Part shown: one piece after another, positions 13,459 through 26,800 of the stretch
Layout: each line of letters opens with the position of its first letter
Position numbering within the stretch: the stretch's first letter is position 1
Origin: Loxodes magnus
Taxonomy: Eukaryota; Ciliophora; Karyorelictea; Loxodida; Loxodidae
DNA length: 64,000 bases
Assembly: GCA_946699065.1 (NCBI GenBank)
Contig: CAMPDV010000059.1
Coordinates: 620,001 to 684,000, forward strand
Direction of reading: 5' to 3'
Notes under the pieces: model-generated
Databases searched by the model: none
Seen by the model: the letters and a program-made list of their open reading frames with translations, nothing else
What the model was told of the DNA's origin: nothing
Translations under genes and position numbers: made by a program

Positions 13459-13863
13459 ATGTATATTTGGGTATTTTTAGTCAAACTATTATTTAGAAAT
13501 ATATCAAAGAAACAGAAGTTTCTAGCATTTAAAGAAAAGCATAGTAAAATGGAATTAAAGAAAGTAGCAATGCAGAATAAGGAAATATATAATAGTAATC
13601 TACAGCTAATTACATAAGCCATTTCAAAAATTGCTCTCATTATCAAGATTACTAATCTTCTTACATCCATATACACTAATTTTACCCTATTTAATTTAGA
13701 ATCCAATGCATCATATAGATTATATTTAAGGGACTATTTAAAAATAGTTGCTTTGAAGTTAATTAGGTTATTTGGAAGTTTAAAACTTTAAAATAGCTAG
13801 CAAAATATAATTAATAAATAGTATCAAATTAAGAAATAATAGGACATTGCTGTATTTCTTTGA
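13459..13863 (+). CDS. possible small membrane protein, 134 aa
   Basis: Weak candidate, lying head-to-head with the minus-strand gene that starts at 13304. The ORF begins MYIWVFLVKLLFRNISKKQK, an N-terminal hydrophobic segment followed by basic residues. It continues with a Lys/Gln-rich helix and a second moderately hydrophobic stretch (ISKIALIIKITNLLTSI), and ends at the TGA at 13861. The one-helix-then-coiled-coil layout loosely resembles a Get1/WRB-type insertase subunit, but I see no conserved motif and do not assign it. The reverse strand of the same stretch is also open, so coding direction is uncertain. Confidence 0.3.
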
Positions 13864-16235
13864 ACTTAAGATGTAACTATTAAGAGTATGCTAAATAAAT
13901 AATATTAAAAAGTCTATCAATTAATTCTAATTTAACTTATATAAATCTATTTTTGGTCTTTTTTTGTTTTTATTTTTATCGATTGATTTTTTTTAATCTT
14001 CTTATTGCTTTTTAAACTCTTAAATTTGTTATTTTTACATATTGGATTAAATAATCAGATGAAATTATTATAATTTAGGACTTTTTATAAGAAAACTAGT
14101 TTATATAACTTTAGTCATATAGAATTAGTCTATTATACCATCTAGAAAGATAAAAGTATTCATTTTGCTTAAATAAGGAGAATGCATTAACTGATTTATG
14201 ACTAAATTGCTATATCATCTATAGTTAAGTATTGTTATTACTCCTAATTATTAGATTTAATATCTATACGATACTTAGAATATTTATTTTTCTGATATTT
14301 CATCTTTAGTATTATTTAATTTCACATATTACTCTTTTCACTACTCCTTGTTGTTAAATGGCACCAAAGGAATTAAATCTTTATGTTTAGTCTTTAAGCA
14401 CTAGAATCATAAAGTTCTTTAATAAGGTTTTTAGATTTTATCTTAACTCTCTAGAATATCTAGAGGCTTACTTGATCATTAGGAGCATGAGAAGATAGCA
14501 AAGAATTATAATTTTATATTGTCTAGCAAATTCCTTTACTTTGCAAAATATTAACCTAATAGTTATACTATCATTGAGTTAGTCTCCAATCCTTTCCTCT
14601 GCTATCTAAATTTTAGTAATTACGACTTTATTCAATCTAATAAAAGCAATCAACAATAATAATAGAAATTGATATACCAAACAAGTATATATAATAAAAC
14701 CCTTAGAATTTTAACTAAAATTAAATAAAGTTCTATGGATTACGTTAAATTAAAGTAAACGGTAATAGGAGATGTGGCTCATTTCTTTACTGAAATAAAT
14801 TATGTATGTTGGATTAATAAGTATCTAGTTATATGAAATTAAAATTTATTAATTAAATTAAAATTTATTAAGACAATCTATATAAAAGCCAGAAGATAGT
14901 GTAGTTAAATACCAATAGAAGTAGAAATCAGTTAATTAGAAATTTTTAATACTTTTAATAGCTGAAATAAATAGTGTGAGAAACTTTAGAAGATTAAGTT
15001 TTATAATACTTATTTCTTGAGTGATTTAAGTTTTTCATTTATTAAACTAATAAATTTGCATCTTTGCTTACTATTTACTAAAACATCTTAAAGAAAATTC
15101 TAACGAAGTAGATTATATAGTTATTTCTAGCTTCTCAGATTTGAGCAATTGAAATATAAATTTTTCATATATTAAATTGACTAAACCATACCACAGGAAC
15201 TATTTAAAATAAGAAAGGGTAAGTTAGCTTTTCAAGAGAAGTTAACATTTATAAAATAATTCTAATTAAGCAAATATAAAAATAAGGATAAGTATTTAAA
15301 GAAAATCTCATTAAATAAGTTTCTTTAAGTAAAAGAATAAAGCAATAAGTTGAATATTAAACAGCATATTTTCAAATAACTATATAATAACAATATTTTT
15401 ATGCTTCCATTTAATAAATTTTTAGTTAATTTCCTTTAAAATTAATAATAAGATAAGCTTTTAAAATATTTTAAAAGAATATTTATTCTTCAGATAAAAA
15501 CTTTATTCCAATCACTTTTAAGATAAAAAGGTAAAAAAGGTTTTAAATCTTATGATTCAATCCAAATTAATTAGTAGAAACTATTCACATTATAAATAAA
15601 GTTTAAAGGCAGTTAAATAAATACTTAATTATCCTGCTTATTTCTTAGACAGCAAACTTTAAAAATAAAATAAAGTAAAGTTTTAAGATTTATTAAGAGA
15701 GCATAATATAAGCAAATGATAAAGGTAAATACAAAAGAAGAAAAAAAGAATATATAATAAATAACTCTTATATCTTATTGTTTATCTCTAGTTATTAAAA
15801 ACTTTTATAGTCTATATTATATGTCCTACTTAAGCTTAAATTAGCAGGAAAAGTTAGAAATAAAATATTTATTTTTTATGAGATACATCAAATTAGTTTT
15901 GATTATGATATAAAAACAGGCAAACAAATTATAATTATTTACCGAAGAGTAAAGAAAAGTTTTAAATAATACATTATTAACTTAATAGTCCTATTTTCCT
16001 TAATGAAGCATAGCTTTTATATTTAGTATAATACTTAGCTGGTATATAAATAACTGATAAGTATAATATAGATAGAAATAAAGAAGTCACTGATGTTTAG
16101 ATTTAAGAAATAAAAGATTTAAAATGATACATGAAGACTGATATTATTGAATAAATATCTAACTTTTATTTTCTAAGTTATCATTAATTTTCTTAACTGA
16201 ATAGCTTTTATATACTAACTTCTTAATATTATAAT
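13864..16235. other. 2.4-kb AT-rich spacer
   Basis: Nothing recognised on either strand. It contains pyrimidine-rich and purine-rich AT tracts and no motif-bearing frame. The 3' end must include the promoter of the RING gene at 16236. Confidence 0.4.
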
Positions 16236-18290
16236 ATGGATTTATCTCTATTAAAGTGCTAAATTTGCAAACTAACTTTTAATAAAAACATTCGCTTACC
16301 AAAATCAATGAATTGTGGGCATATTGTATGCTTAAAATGTGTAAATGAAATGCTTAATTCCTCGTAAAGGTGCTGTGAATGAGCAAATGAATAAAGTGGT
16401 GAGTCAATAGAGACAAATGAAATAATAATGAAGCTTATAAGTGACTAAAGTAATATTAAAAGCCATGAATTAGAAACCCTTAAAATCTAGTAACTAACCA
16501 AGAGCTTTAGTAACTTGTAGAACAACTTAGAGGCTGAAAAAAATGACTTTTTAGCTTCTATTGAGAATAGATTAATATTTTTGGAGCATTCTCTAGGGAA
16601 GATTGAATAAACATTCTAATGTTTAGTTGAAAATTAAAATTATACTCAAACTTACACTTAATCCGATATCAGCAAATTTTCTACTGAAGAAAACGAGAGA
16701 AACTAATTTAAAAATAAAAGCTTTAATAATGCTGAAAATAAAATAGAAGAAATAGAGAAAAAAATAATTAAATTAGGAAAGCAAAATGATATTAGTCAGC
16801 ATATGTAACTAGAACTTAATTAAATGAGGGAATCAACTAAGTAAATTAACTAAGAACTGTTTGAGAGAATGAGATAGATCTAACTTATCTCAACAAAACT
16901 AAACGAAGAAAAATTAAAAAATTAGCAGATTATTTAATAATTAAATCTAAAAACAAAGTAGCAAGAGTATCTTATAAAAGATTTATAGCAATAACTTAAA
17001 CTTTAAATTACGTAGAGTTAAGTTATGGATCATTCAAATATTATAGCTTAATTAAAGTAGGAAAAATAGGAAATAGAAGCTTAATATAATGTACAGTTGG
17101 AAGAATTAACTAAAGAATGTGTAAATTAGGGTAATATTATAGAAGAATTGCAGTCGAAGCTTTAAAAATTTTAAAATATGAAGTATCCATAAAATAACGA
17201 AGAAATCGAATGCGTTATGTTTGAAAATCAATAATTAAGCTAAGAATTAGACCTTAAAGATCAGAAACTAAAAGAAGGCAAATTGAACTTATAGCATATG
17301 TAAAGAAAAGTAGCATCTCTTGAATAAAAGATTAGGAATACCAATCTTGTTGATTAAAGCGAATTAAATAGTAAAATAGATCAATATGAACAATAGATTA
17401 CAGGTATAAATGAACAGTTAAACGAGAAAAATGATTATATCATTTTGATGGAATAGAAAAATAAAGAATTCCAATAAAATTTTAGTAAATAATAGACATT
17501 AATTTAAGGACTAAAGCAAAAATAAGGTTAGCAATAAGAATCAATGGTTTCTACATAAAAACTAACTAAGCAAAATTAAGAATTGAAAGATTAAGTTGAA
17601 GAGTGTAGTTCTAGAATAAAAAATTTGTAAGAACTCTTATTAAAATCCTAGGACGATACTTCATAATTGGAAACGTAGATATCAGATCTCTAGTCTGCAA
17701 ATGACATTTTACTAAAGGAAAATAACGAACTTAAAAATAAATTACAAGTTTATCTTAAAGAAAAGCACATCATTACTACTAAATATAAATAAATAGAAAG
17801 ATCAAGTAAAAAATCCTAAGAAAAAATGAACAATCTTCCAAAAACATAAAATTGTATTGTTTGCTTAAAGATTTAAGAAGAAGCTGATAATATGATGAAC
17901 TTCCTCCAAAAGCTTGCTTTCAAAGTAGGAGGTTCTTCAGAAAGAAATTAACGGGATAAAATATAGATGGGAGCATTAAGTTAAAGAGAATCTCCAGCTT
18001 ACAGCTCAGCAGCAAGCCCTACATTTTCTTATAAGAAATCAATTTAATATGATATTACATAAAAAACCTAGACTGAAGATAATAATTATAATCACTCAAA
18101 CTTAGTTCTAACCTTTTATAGAATGAAGAGAGTGATAATTTCTTTAATTTAAGATAGAGAAAATGCAGAAAAGCAAAAAGAGTTCAGTGAAATTAAGACT
18201 CCTTCTGTATTTGATTACGACTATTTTCAAGACAGCACAAGAGTTCATTTTTATGGGTCAAATTATACAGAAAGAGATTTTTAGGAATGA
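16236..18290 (+). CDS. RING-finger coiled-coil protein (TRIM-like layout)
   Basis: Residues 8-50 form a RING-like zinc finger: CQIC, then CGHIVCLKC, then a CC pair (RCCEWANE) in place of the usual last CxxC. RING fingers recruit E2 enzymes for ubiquitin transfer, but the odd last pair means ligase activity is not assured. From about residue 70 to 560 the protein is a Gln/Glu/Lys-rich coiled coil. A second Cys pair (NCIVCLKI) lies near residue 535, and the tail is Ser/Pro-rich. The Trp in the RING region is TGA. No intron is needed. The stop is placed at the first TGA (18288); another follows two codons later (18294). Reading through both would give WKWC and an open tail, so the C-terminus is uncertain. 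About 684 aa. Confidence 0.7.
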
Positions 18291-18797
18291 AAATGATGTC
18301 AATTAAAATTAAATTATATTGCTTCTTCAATTCCTTCTTATTATGTTCATTAACTAATTCTCTTTCTCTAGTGTAACATCAATACTATATAAGTATATTT
18401 CAATAAATAATTTAATTAAAGTATAAATAATCTAACTTTGTTATCAAATTAACTGACTTAAACTAGCTAATTTCATATCTTAAACCTCTAAAATAAAAAA
18501 GGCATTTATATCATTACAGTACAGTATTTAAATTATCCATTTGCAGCATATATATGGTAAATAATATTCTAATGACTAAATATTTAAAATAATATTAAAT
18601 ATTGGAAAACTAGGAAGTTATGTAGTGTAAATGGCTATTAAATGCATAAAATATTGTAAATTAAATAAGAAGATAGGATAAAAGGAATAATTAAATATAC
18701 AAAAGATGGTACATTGATATATAAGAGGATTAGAGTTATTATTATATTGCCTAATTAATTTAAAAGGATATTTAAAGATTAAAAATTCTATAATTTA
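18291..18797. other. spacer between two coiled-coil genes
   Basis: About 500 bases of AT-rich sequence without a recognised gene. It stays open in the frame of the upstream RING gene if the two TGA codons near 18290 are read as Trp. Confidence 0.35.
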
Positions 18798-21700
18798 ATG
18801 AATAAAAGCAAGATAGATTCGTAAGCTCTTGATTCTTCACATGCAGACAAGTTTTAAAAGCTGCTAGAATAACTTGAAAAAGAAAATTCGAAATTAAAGA
18901 GTGAAGTAGAGGATCAAAGTTAAAAATTAAAGCAAAAAGATTAGAGAATCAGTAAGATAAAAGAAAAAATGAAGTAAAAGGTTGTAGAGAAAGATGATTA
19001 ACTAAGTCAACTTATATTAGAACTAGATTAAATAAGAAGCCAATTTCAAAGCTAACAGTAAACGTAAAGAAGCTAATTAGAAGAAATTAATAATCTCTAA
19101 AAACAGCTTAGTTCTATAAGCGAGGAAACTACATTGGAAATTACTGAACTGAAGAATTAAATCATATAGAAGGAGTTCGAAAATTAATTGCTTGTCTAAG
19201 AAAATAAAGAAATGCAAATTAAGTTAGAAGCATACTCTGATAGTTTTTCATATTAGAATGAAGATTTACTAAAGAATTATGACTATGAAGCAAAATTAAA
19301 GGAATTGGAAGATTAAAATAAGCAAAAGTTAGATTAAATAATGAATTTATATAGTGAAATATAATAACTTACAGAAAAGAAAAATTAATAAATTTCTCTT
19401 AAAGAGTAAGAGGCTTTAAAGTTAAAATAGGAATTACAAGACTAAGTTTACATAATGAAAAACTAGCAATTAGAATTTTAAAGCAAAGCGTTAAAAAAAT
19501 AATAAGAAAATCAATTTTTATAGGAGTAAATTTAAGAAAACGAACAGAAGATAAAAACACTTTAAGAAAACAAGGATCTTCATGAAAATAAATTAGAAGA
19601 TGAATAGAAAGTGTATAAAAAAGTAAATCTTAAACTACAACAAGAAATTGAAAAATTAAGTATATCAAATTAGGAGTTAGAAAAATAAATTTCAGATTTA
19701 TAAGAATAGTTAATAGGTAAAAATAATGATATCAAAAACTTACAAAATCAGCATAAGTAAACACTTTCTAAGATTCAATAAGATTTTATGACATAAAAAA
19801 ATGAGCTATAGCAAAAAGAAAGTGAACTATAAAAATAACTGCAACTTTAAGAAAAAGATTCTAAAAAATTAAGGGTATAAGTATCAAATAAAGAAAATGA
19901 GATAAATCAACTTTAAGAAAAATTATCTAATGTACTTGAAATTAAAAAAAATGATAAATTAGAATGGGAATCGAATTTATAAGTGATAAAGTAGTAAAAC
20001 GAATAAAAAATTGATGAATTGGCTAGCAAACACTAATAAGAGAATGAAATTTTTCAGTAGAAGATAGAAACTTTTAAAGAGCAATCTAGCTAATTATAAA
20101 AGAGCCTTCAAAACGAATAAAAAAATAAACAGAAAATTGAATTTCTTACTAATAAAGTTGAAAAAATACAAGAAGATTTAAATTAGAAAAACGAACAATA
20201 AAAATAAAGTTAAAACGAAATTTAATAATTACTAAATAAAGCAATTAATAAAAAGAAAAAAATAAACGAGTATAAGTAATAGATAAGCTAGATCAATGAA
20301 GAATAGCAAAGAGTCTTATAATAAATGCAATTAGAAATCGAAAATAAGAAATAAATATAAGATTTGCTTTAATAAGCTAACATTGAAATAAAAGAATTAA
20401 AGAAACTAAAGTCTTAAGATTTAAAAACAATATCAAATCTCGAAAGGGATAAATCATAACTTAGAGAAAGTTTATAAAGATAAGAAGAGTAACTTGAAGA
20501 ATTTAATTAGCAGAAATAGAAAGATAAGCAAGAAATCATTTAAATAAAAGTAAGTTTTTATTTATAGATTACAATGGAAAAAATTTCCTCAGAAAAATTG
20601 CAAGTATAGTAGAATTTGGAATCTTTATAGTTGTAGATATAAAAATAAAATTCCTTATTGCAAGAAAAAAAGCAATTATTGTACAAAAAAGATGCTAGAA
20701 TTCTAGAATTAACAAAAGAAATATAGAGTAAGGAAAACGAAATATAGCCTTTGAAATAAAAGATAAGTAAAATGGAAAAGGAACTTAGATAAACAACAAA
20801 AGATAATTAGATTTTATAGGAAAAGGTTAAGAAATAAGATGATTAATTATAGACTCTGACAGAGTAAATAAATTCGCTGAGAATACTTGATTAAAAGATA
20901 TCTTGTTATTAAAAAGCTGACGAATAAAGTAAGTTGATATAAGATGAGTATGAAAACTAAATTTAAATTTACAAAACTAAGTTGTCAACAATCAATATAT
21001 AATTAAAAGAATCTTCAACAAAGATTAAATAATTAAATGATATTTTGGAAAATCATAAAAATTGCGAAAATTAAATAAAAAAATACTAACTTCTTTTAGA
21101 GTAAAGCTAGTAAAAATTAGAATTATTTGACCAGCTTACTAAATAAAAAGAAGAAAATGAAAAATTAATATAATAATATAAAGAAGAACTTAAGTAAAAA
21201 TAAATCATTTATGTTTCAGATTACAGCCTAACTTCTCCTATACACAAAATTCCTTCTGAAATCGATTTAATTGAACAAATTTAAAGCGAGAAGTAGTAGA
21301 TGTTTGAAATTAATCCAATTCTTCAATGTATCTAATGCTAATCTAATGATAAAACTTAATTTGCCATAAATGTATTTAAGATTTTTGAGGAAGTAATGGA
21401 TTAAAAATATGAGGATGATAAGAACTCCTTATATAGTAGAGTATAAAGTAAAATAATGCCTCAGTTTTTCATTAATTTTATGATTTAAAAGTATGGAATA
21501 AAAAATCTGGCTAATCAGCATATTTCTTCTTATATAAAAGGACTTTAAACCTTAGTGCAAGAAAAATAACCATATGCTTTTTTTATTTCAAGAATGCTTT
21601 AAATTTCCGACCAAAATCCTATTGATTAGACTTTGTGCAATTTTTTAACAAAAGCAAGATTAGAGTTTAATAAAATATCTTAACTATGAGAAAGCAGAAA

Positions 21701-22586
21701 AATTGTCAAAATAAACTATAAAAAGTAAAGAAGTACTGAGTAAATCTAATTAGGAGGAGAGGCACCTTTAATTAATATTCTACATTTACTAAGCCAACTA
21801 CTAGATAACCACTGATAGCTATAAAATGATATTATTTACAAACTTTGTCCAGTTCAAAAAAGTCAAGCTGATTTCACATTGTTTGTATTTTTATGGAAAA
21901 TAGGAAAAATTGGAAAGTAGCCTCATGAAATTTTCTTCATAATTGACAAAGAATGTAATGGAAGCTTAAACATCATTGAACTAAAGTTATAACTAAATAG
22001 AATGCTAAACTTCAAAATTACTGACTAAGAATTTTAAGTCTTTTATGAAAGATTATAAATCAATACAGAAACTATTTAATCAGCCAACTTCTCAAATTAA
22101 ATTTTAGAGCTTCAGAAAGCTTTTAAAAATAAAGAAGAGTGAGTTGTAAATAAAAGTACATTTTTGACAGCTATTGCAGACGAATATGAAGCAAAGAGAA
22201 TAAAGGATATTTAATTTTTAACAGAATTCTTTAAAAAGGAGAACAAATCTCATTAAACTTAGCCGGATTTGTAAGATTTTGAAAATATTTTATATCAATT
22301 AGATTAAACTCTTACTAAACAGATAATTTAGGATATTTATCAGGAAATATTATCATATAATATAACTGGAAACTATAATCTCATTACTGTGGATATATTT
22401 GTCAAAACTATAATGCAGCATGGAATTGGAGGTTATGGTACTTTAGCTTTTGTCAGTAATGTTGGGTAAAGAGAAATTAAAGAAATTGACAATGAATTTT
22501 CTCACTCAGTTTTTTCAAAGTATTAAATTACTCCAAAGATAAAAGATTAATCTCTAAGTTTATCATTAAGGAAAGGCTGCAAGTGA
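18798..22586 (+). CDS. long coiled-coil protein with C-terminal EF-hand
   Basis: The protein is about 1,256 aa. Residues 1 to about 830 are almost continuous Gln/Glu/Lys/Leu-rich coiled coil, in which most Gln codons are TAA or TAG. The globular C-terminal part contains a helical block (MPQFFINFMIQKYGIKNL) and a canonical EF-hand loop, DKECNGSLNIIE, at 21945-21980, which should bind calcium. A possible in-frame 18-nt intron (gtaagt...tatag, about 20550-20567) would remove six residues. TGA encodes Trp inside the globular part (SQLWES, DNHWQL). The stop is the TGA at 22584. The family is not recognised; the layout fits a cytoskeletal or ciliary calcium-responsive scaffold, which is inference. 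Start chosen as the first ATG of the coiled-coil frame. Confidence 0.75.
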
Positions 22587-23867
22587 TTATTTAAGCAACT
22601 CTTCATTTAATTATTAAAAGTTTAGCATTTGAACATATATTAAACCATATAGCATTTGCATATTTTAAACTTTCTATTAATTTATATAATTCAAATCAAA
22701 TATTAAATATTTGACTAATTCATCTGAAATTTATTTACATCCTTAATCATATTGAGAGAAAATATTATTCCCAGCTAGTAGATTTACAAAATATGTAAGT
22801 TAAGCCTCAATAAAGAATTGATTCTAATAATTAATTTTTTGAGAGATAAGCAAAATAAATAATGATAACTTTTTTCTATCGCTCTAAAAGAAGCTAGTCA
22901 TTTGAGATTATAAAATAAAGTTAAAATATACTTATATAATATTAATATTATTGATTACTATAAACTTTACTCTTTATTTATGATATCATACTAATAATAA
23001 ATTATAAACACCTTTTATTTTTTCATTTTTGGCATATATTTCAAGTTATGAAATTCTCTAAATCTGATAACTTAAATTTTTGAAATAATGGATGATAATT
23101 TGTCTTTACTTGGTAAAAATATGAAAGTATTTAAGATGTAACTATGTAAATCTTTGCATATTAGTACTTTCATAAATCAAAATTTCAACCTGGTTTTATT
23201 AACTTTAAAATGGTATATTTTCATCCAAAATGTCTATATATTTCACTAATATGATTATTAAGCTTTTAAATTAATAGAAGAACACTTAATAACAACTAGA
23301 CTATCTCCATCACAATATTTTAGATGGTAAATATTTATCAATTCTAGTTGCATTAATAAAAGCTAACTATGTTGTCTATTTATTGATGATTTTATAAATA
23401 TTTGAAATTATTATTTCTTATCGCTTTTTCCACCTTTAGAGTATCTTTTTTAAATGTAATGATTTATTAATTTTGAAGATTAATTAAACCTTTAGGCAAG
23501 TACTTTACATTTGCTATTTGGTCTTAAATTATATAATCCTAATTATTAAAATTTAGCATAAACTAATTTTATTTAATTTATATTAAGATTTACGAAGGAA
23601 GCTTAAAACAATTGCCTATAGTTTAATTGAGTTAAGTATACTAAAATATAATTAAAAACCTTAATTACAATTTCCATTATAAGGCCAAAATGCCCAAGAT
23701 ATATTTGAAAATTTTTAGATCAGACACGAGCTTTATTAAAATAGTATTAAGGAGGAAAATATTAATAATTGATAAATATGATAATGATAGAGTGTATAAT
23801 GAAATATAAGAAAAAAGAATAGAAAATACACTTAATAGTTATTCATCTTTATAATATTAAATACGTA
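22587..23867. other. 1.3-kb AT-rich spacer
   Basis: No recognised gene or motif. Presumably holds the terminator of the coiled-coil gene and the promoter of the CEP164-like gene. Confidence 0.4.
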
Positions 23868-26800
23868 ATGTAAGATCAAATTTTCAAAATCAAACTACAT
23901 AATACTGAAATTGTTTTTCCTAGTTCAGAAGTTGCAAATCTGAGAAAAGATATTGGAATGATTAAGGTCATTGATGATGAGTATAATTGATTTCTAGAGC
24001 AATGCTTAAAAGGACTATTACCTCCCGGATGAAAGCAAGAACTAGATCCTAGAAAAAAAATTTATTACCATAATATGACTAATAATAAAACTGTTAAGCA
24101 GCACCCTTAACTCTATAAGCTTAGAATTGTATGGAAAGAAATTATTGAAAAATTATTACTTGATCCTATGGAGCTTACGTATAAGGAAAAATATGAGAAA
24201 TCGGAAGCAAATAAGTAGTTAATTTAGTAACAAGCTCATTAGGCTTTTATTTAAAGCAAAAAGCATTTAGACTAAAAAGAAATGGTTTTGTTTTAGCAAA
24301 TGAAAGATAAGAAATCTCATTCTAAACCTGAAGAAGTTATACCTCCTAATGTCTAAAAATAGATTTTTAATGAATTAAGATAAAATTACTTAGACAAATA
24401 ACCCTACTAGGAAACTCTAGAGTAGGCTTTAGATCAAGTTTCTTATTTTTATTCAATTTATGTTGGAGATTGTCGTTTTTAACCTCCAGTTGAATTATAG
24501 GAAAGTTCTGCATGGAAAGCGGTAAAACCAGAAGAAGTAATTGAAAATGCTTTAAGTTTAGACATAGATATAGTAAACGAGCCTTATTTACTTTGAATAG
24601 CTAGAGCGGCCAAATGTCTTCCACCTCCTCCAAATTGAATCTAACAAAAAAACAAAAAATGGTACTATATAAATGGTGATATTATGATAGATTAACATCC
24701 GGGTATTGGTTTTCTTCTCTCATTAATAGATTAAATAAGATTCTTTGCAACAATAAACTCTGAAATAACATCTAAACACAAATTAAGTTCAGTCAAAATG
24801 GAGTTTCATGATGAATTAATGAGACCATATTAAATAGATATGATTTAGCTATTTAAGAACTAGAATAAATTTAAATTCTTCGATTAAGAGAAGTTGCTAA
24901 TTTCTATGCTGACAAAAAATTATAATGAAGAAGAGGATTATGAAATCTATAGGTAAATCCTACTCCAAAAACACTCACAGTTTATTGAAGATATCATGCT
25001 TTTTGAAATTGCACTTGACTGCAAAATAGATCTTGAAAGTGAACTTTATTTAGTATCGGAGATTTATAAATTTCTTCAAAATATTAAGAAAGGAGATTGC
25101 TTTGGCTCTTTTTAATATAGAGCAACTTAAGACGGATAAAACTATTGAATTCATAAAAGAACTAAGTAGACTTTCAGGAAATTTCCCTTTATTTATGATA
25201 TAAAGAAATAAATAAAAAAGGTTAGGCTTGCAATCAAAAGAACAGAAATACTTCCAAAAGATTTAGCTAAAATAGACCCTTTATTAAAGTAAAGAGACTC
25301 AGAATAAATCTATGAAAAGCTAAAGGAAAGTGCTTAAATGCTAGCTTACAAGTACTATCAATATAAACTAGATGGATCTTAATTTGAATATGATATTAGT
25401 GATTTGGGATTAACATCAGGAACATACTCAAAAGAAAGGCTTTTTAAAATAATGTATTCTATCCCATTTGAAGTTAAACCCTATCTTCAAAATATTAAAA
25501 GTGAAGAAGTTACAGTTTCAGAAATTTCAGAGGAAGAGATAGAATCAGAATCTGAAGAAGACGAAGACAAGATATTAGAATAGCTTGATGGTAATTATGA
25601 TAAAGGAAATTATAAAAAGCAAAATTCACGACTTACTAGAAAGTTTGTATTGCATACACTTACTAGATCAAAATCCTTTTCTCAAAAAGAAAAGTTTAGA
25701 ATGCTTTAAAGATCATCAAGCTATAAGGAAACCATCAATGAGTGATAGTAAAACGAAAAATAAGAGATGAATGTGAATAAAAAATTTGAAAGATAAGCAT
25801 ATATAAAATAATTCAAAGTTTAAATCTAAAAGCCTAATAAAATCGATATAAATGAACCTCGAACTTCATTACCAAAAATAAAATCTAAAAAATGGAATTC
25901 TAGAATTGAAAGATAACTTCAAATGTACTAAGATGAAGAAGGTAAAGGGTTAGATAATGAATAAAATAATTAAGGCTCTTAAAACAGAGTGAAATAACTA
26001 GAATATTCTGACTAGCTAAAAATATAAATGTAGACACAAGAAAATGCTTATATCTCAAACTTAGAAAAAAACTTATTTAGTAATTTCAGTGGTAATCCAT
26101 AAGAAACTATGCTGACTAGGAAATAAACTACTGAAAATGATAAAACAAATCAAGTAAATAAAGAAAAAGAATAGAAATTTAAAGATTTAGATGAATTCTT
26201 CACCGAAACTAAGAAAGAAACATCTATCAATTTAATTGCTTAAGGCTTAACGAGAATTGGAATAGAATAAATCAATAAAATAAATAATGAAAATGGATTA
26301 AAACCTGGTAAAAAAATAGTATATTTTAAAGGATACGCAGTTGAAGTTGATGATGAACTAAGTTTATTGGAAGCTTAATAAAAATAGAAAGAATAAGAAG
26401 AAAATAAAATAAATGAAGCTAAAAAATTGGAAGAAGGTTTCTTAAGAGAATCTAATGGAGAGCTTAATACTGATTTATCTGAGGAAGCAAGTGGAAGCTA
26501 AGAAAACTCAACCGAAAGGAATAATTAAAATAATGAGAGCATCAAGAGCAGTGGAAAATAGAGGAAGAAAAGATCTAAAAAATAAAAGTAAAAAAGAAAG
26601 AGATCTAAAAAATCTAAAAATTAATAATTAGGAAATAACTTAAATTCTGATAGCTCAAATGTAAATGAAAGTGGTAGTGAGACTGAAACAGAAGAAAGTC
26701 AAAGTTCTTTTTAAACTGAATCAAAAGAAAGTGATTCTAAAATGAATTCAGCCTAATTAAAAACAATTAAAAAAACAGAAAATTAATTTAAAAAAGATTA

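Noticed and set aside
13419..13706. Minus-strand standard-code ORF of 95 codons
   Set aside because: Overlaps the plus-strand small ORF; highly hydrophobic with no motif. The forward frame was preferred, though weakly.
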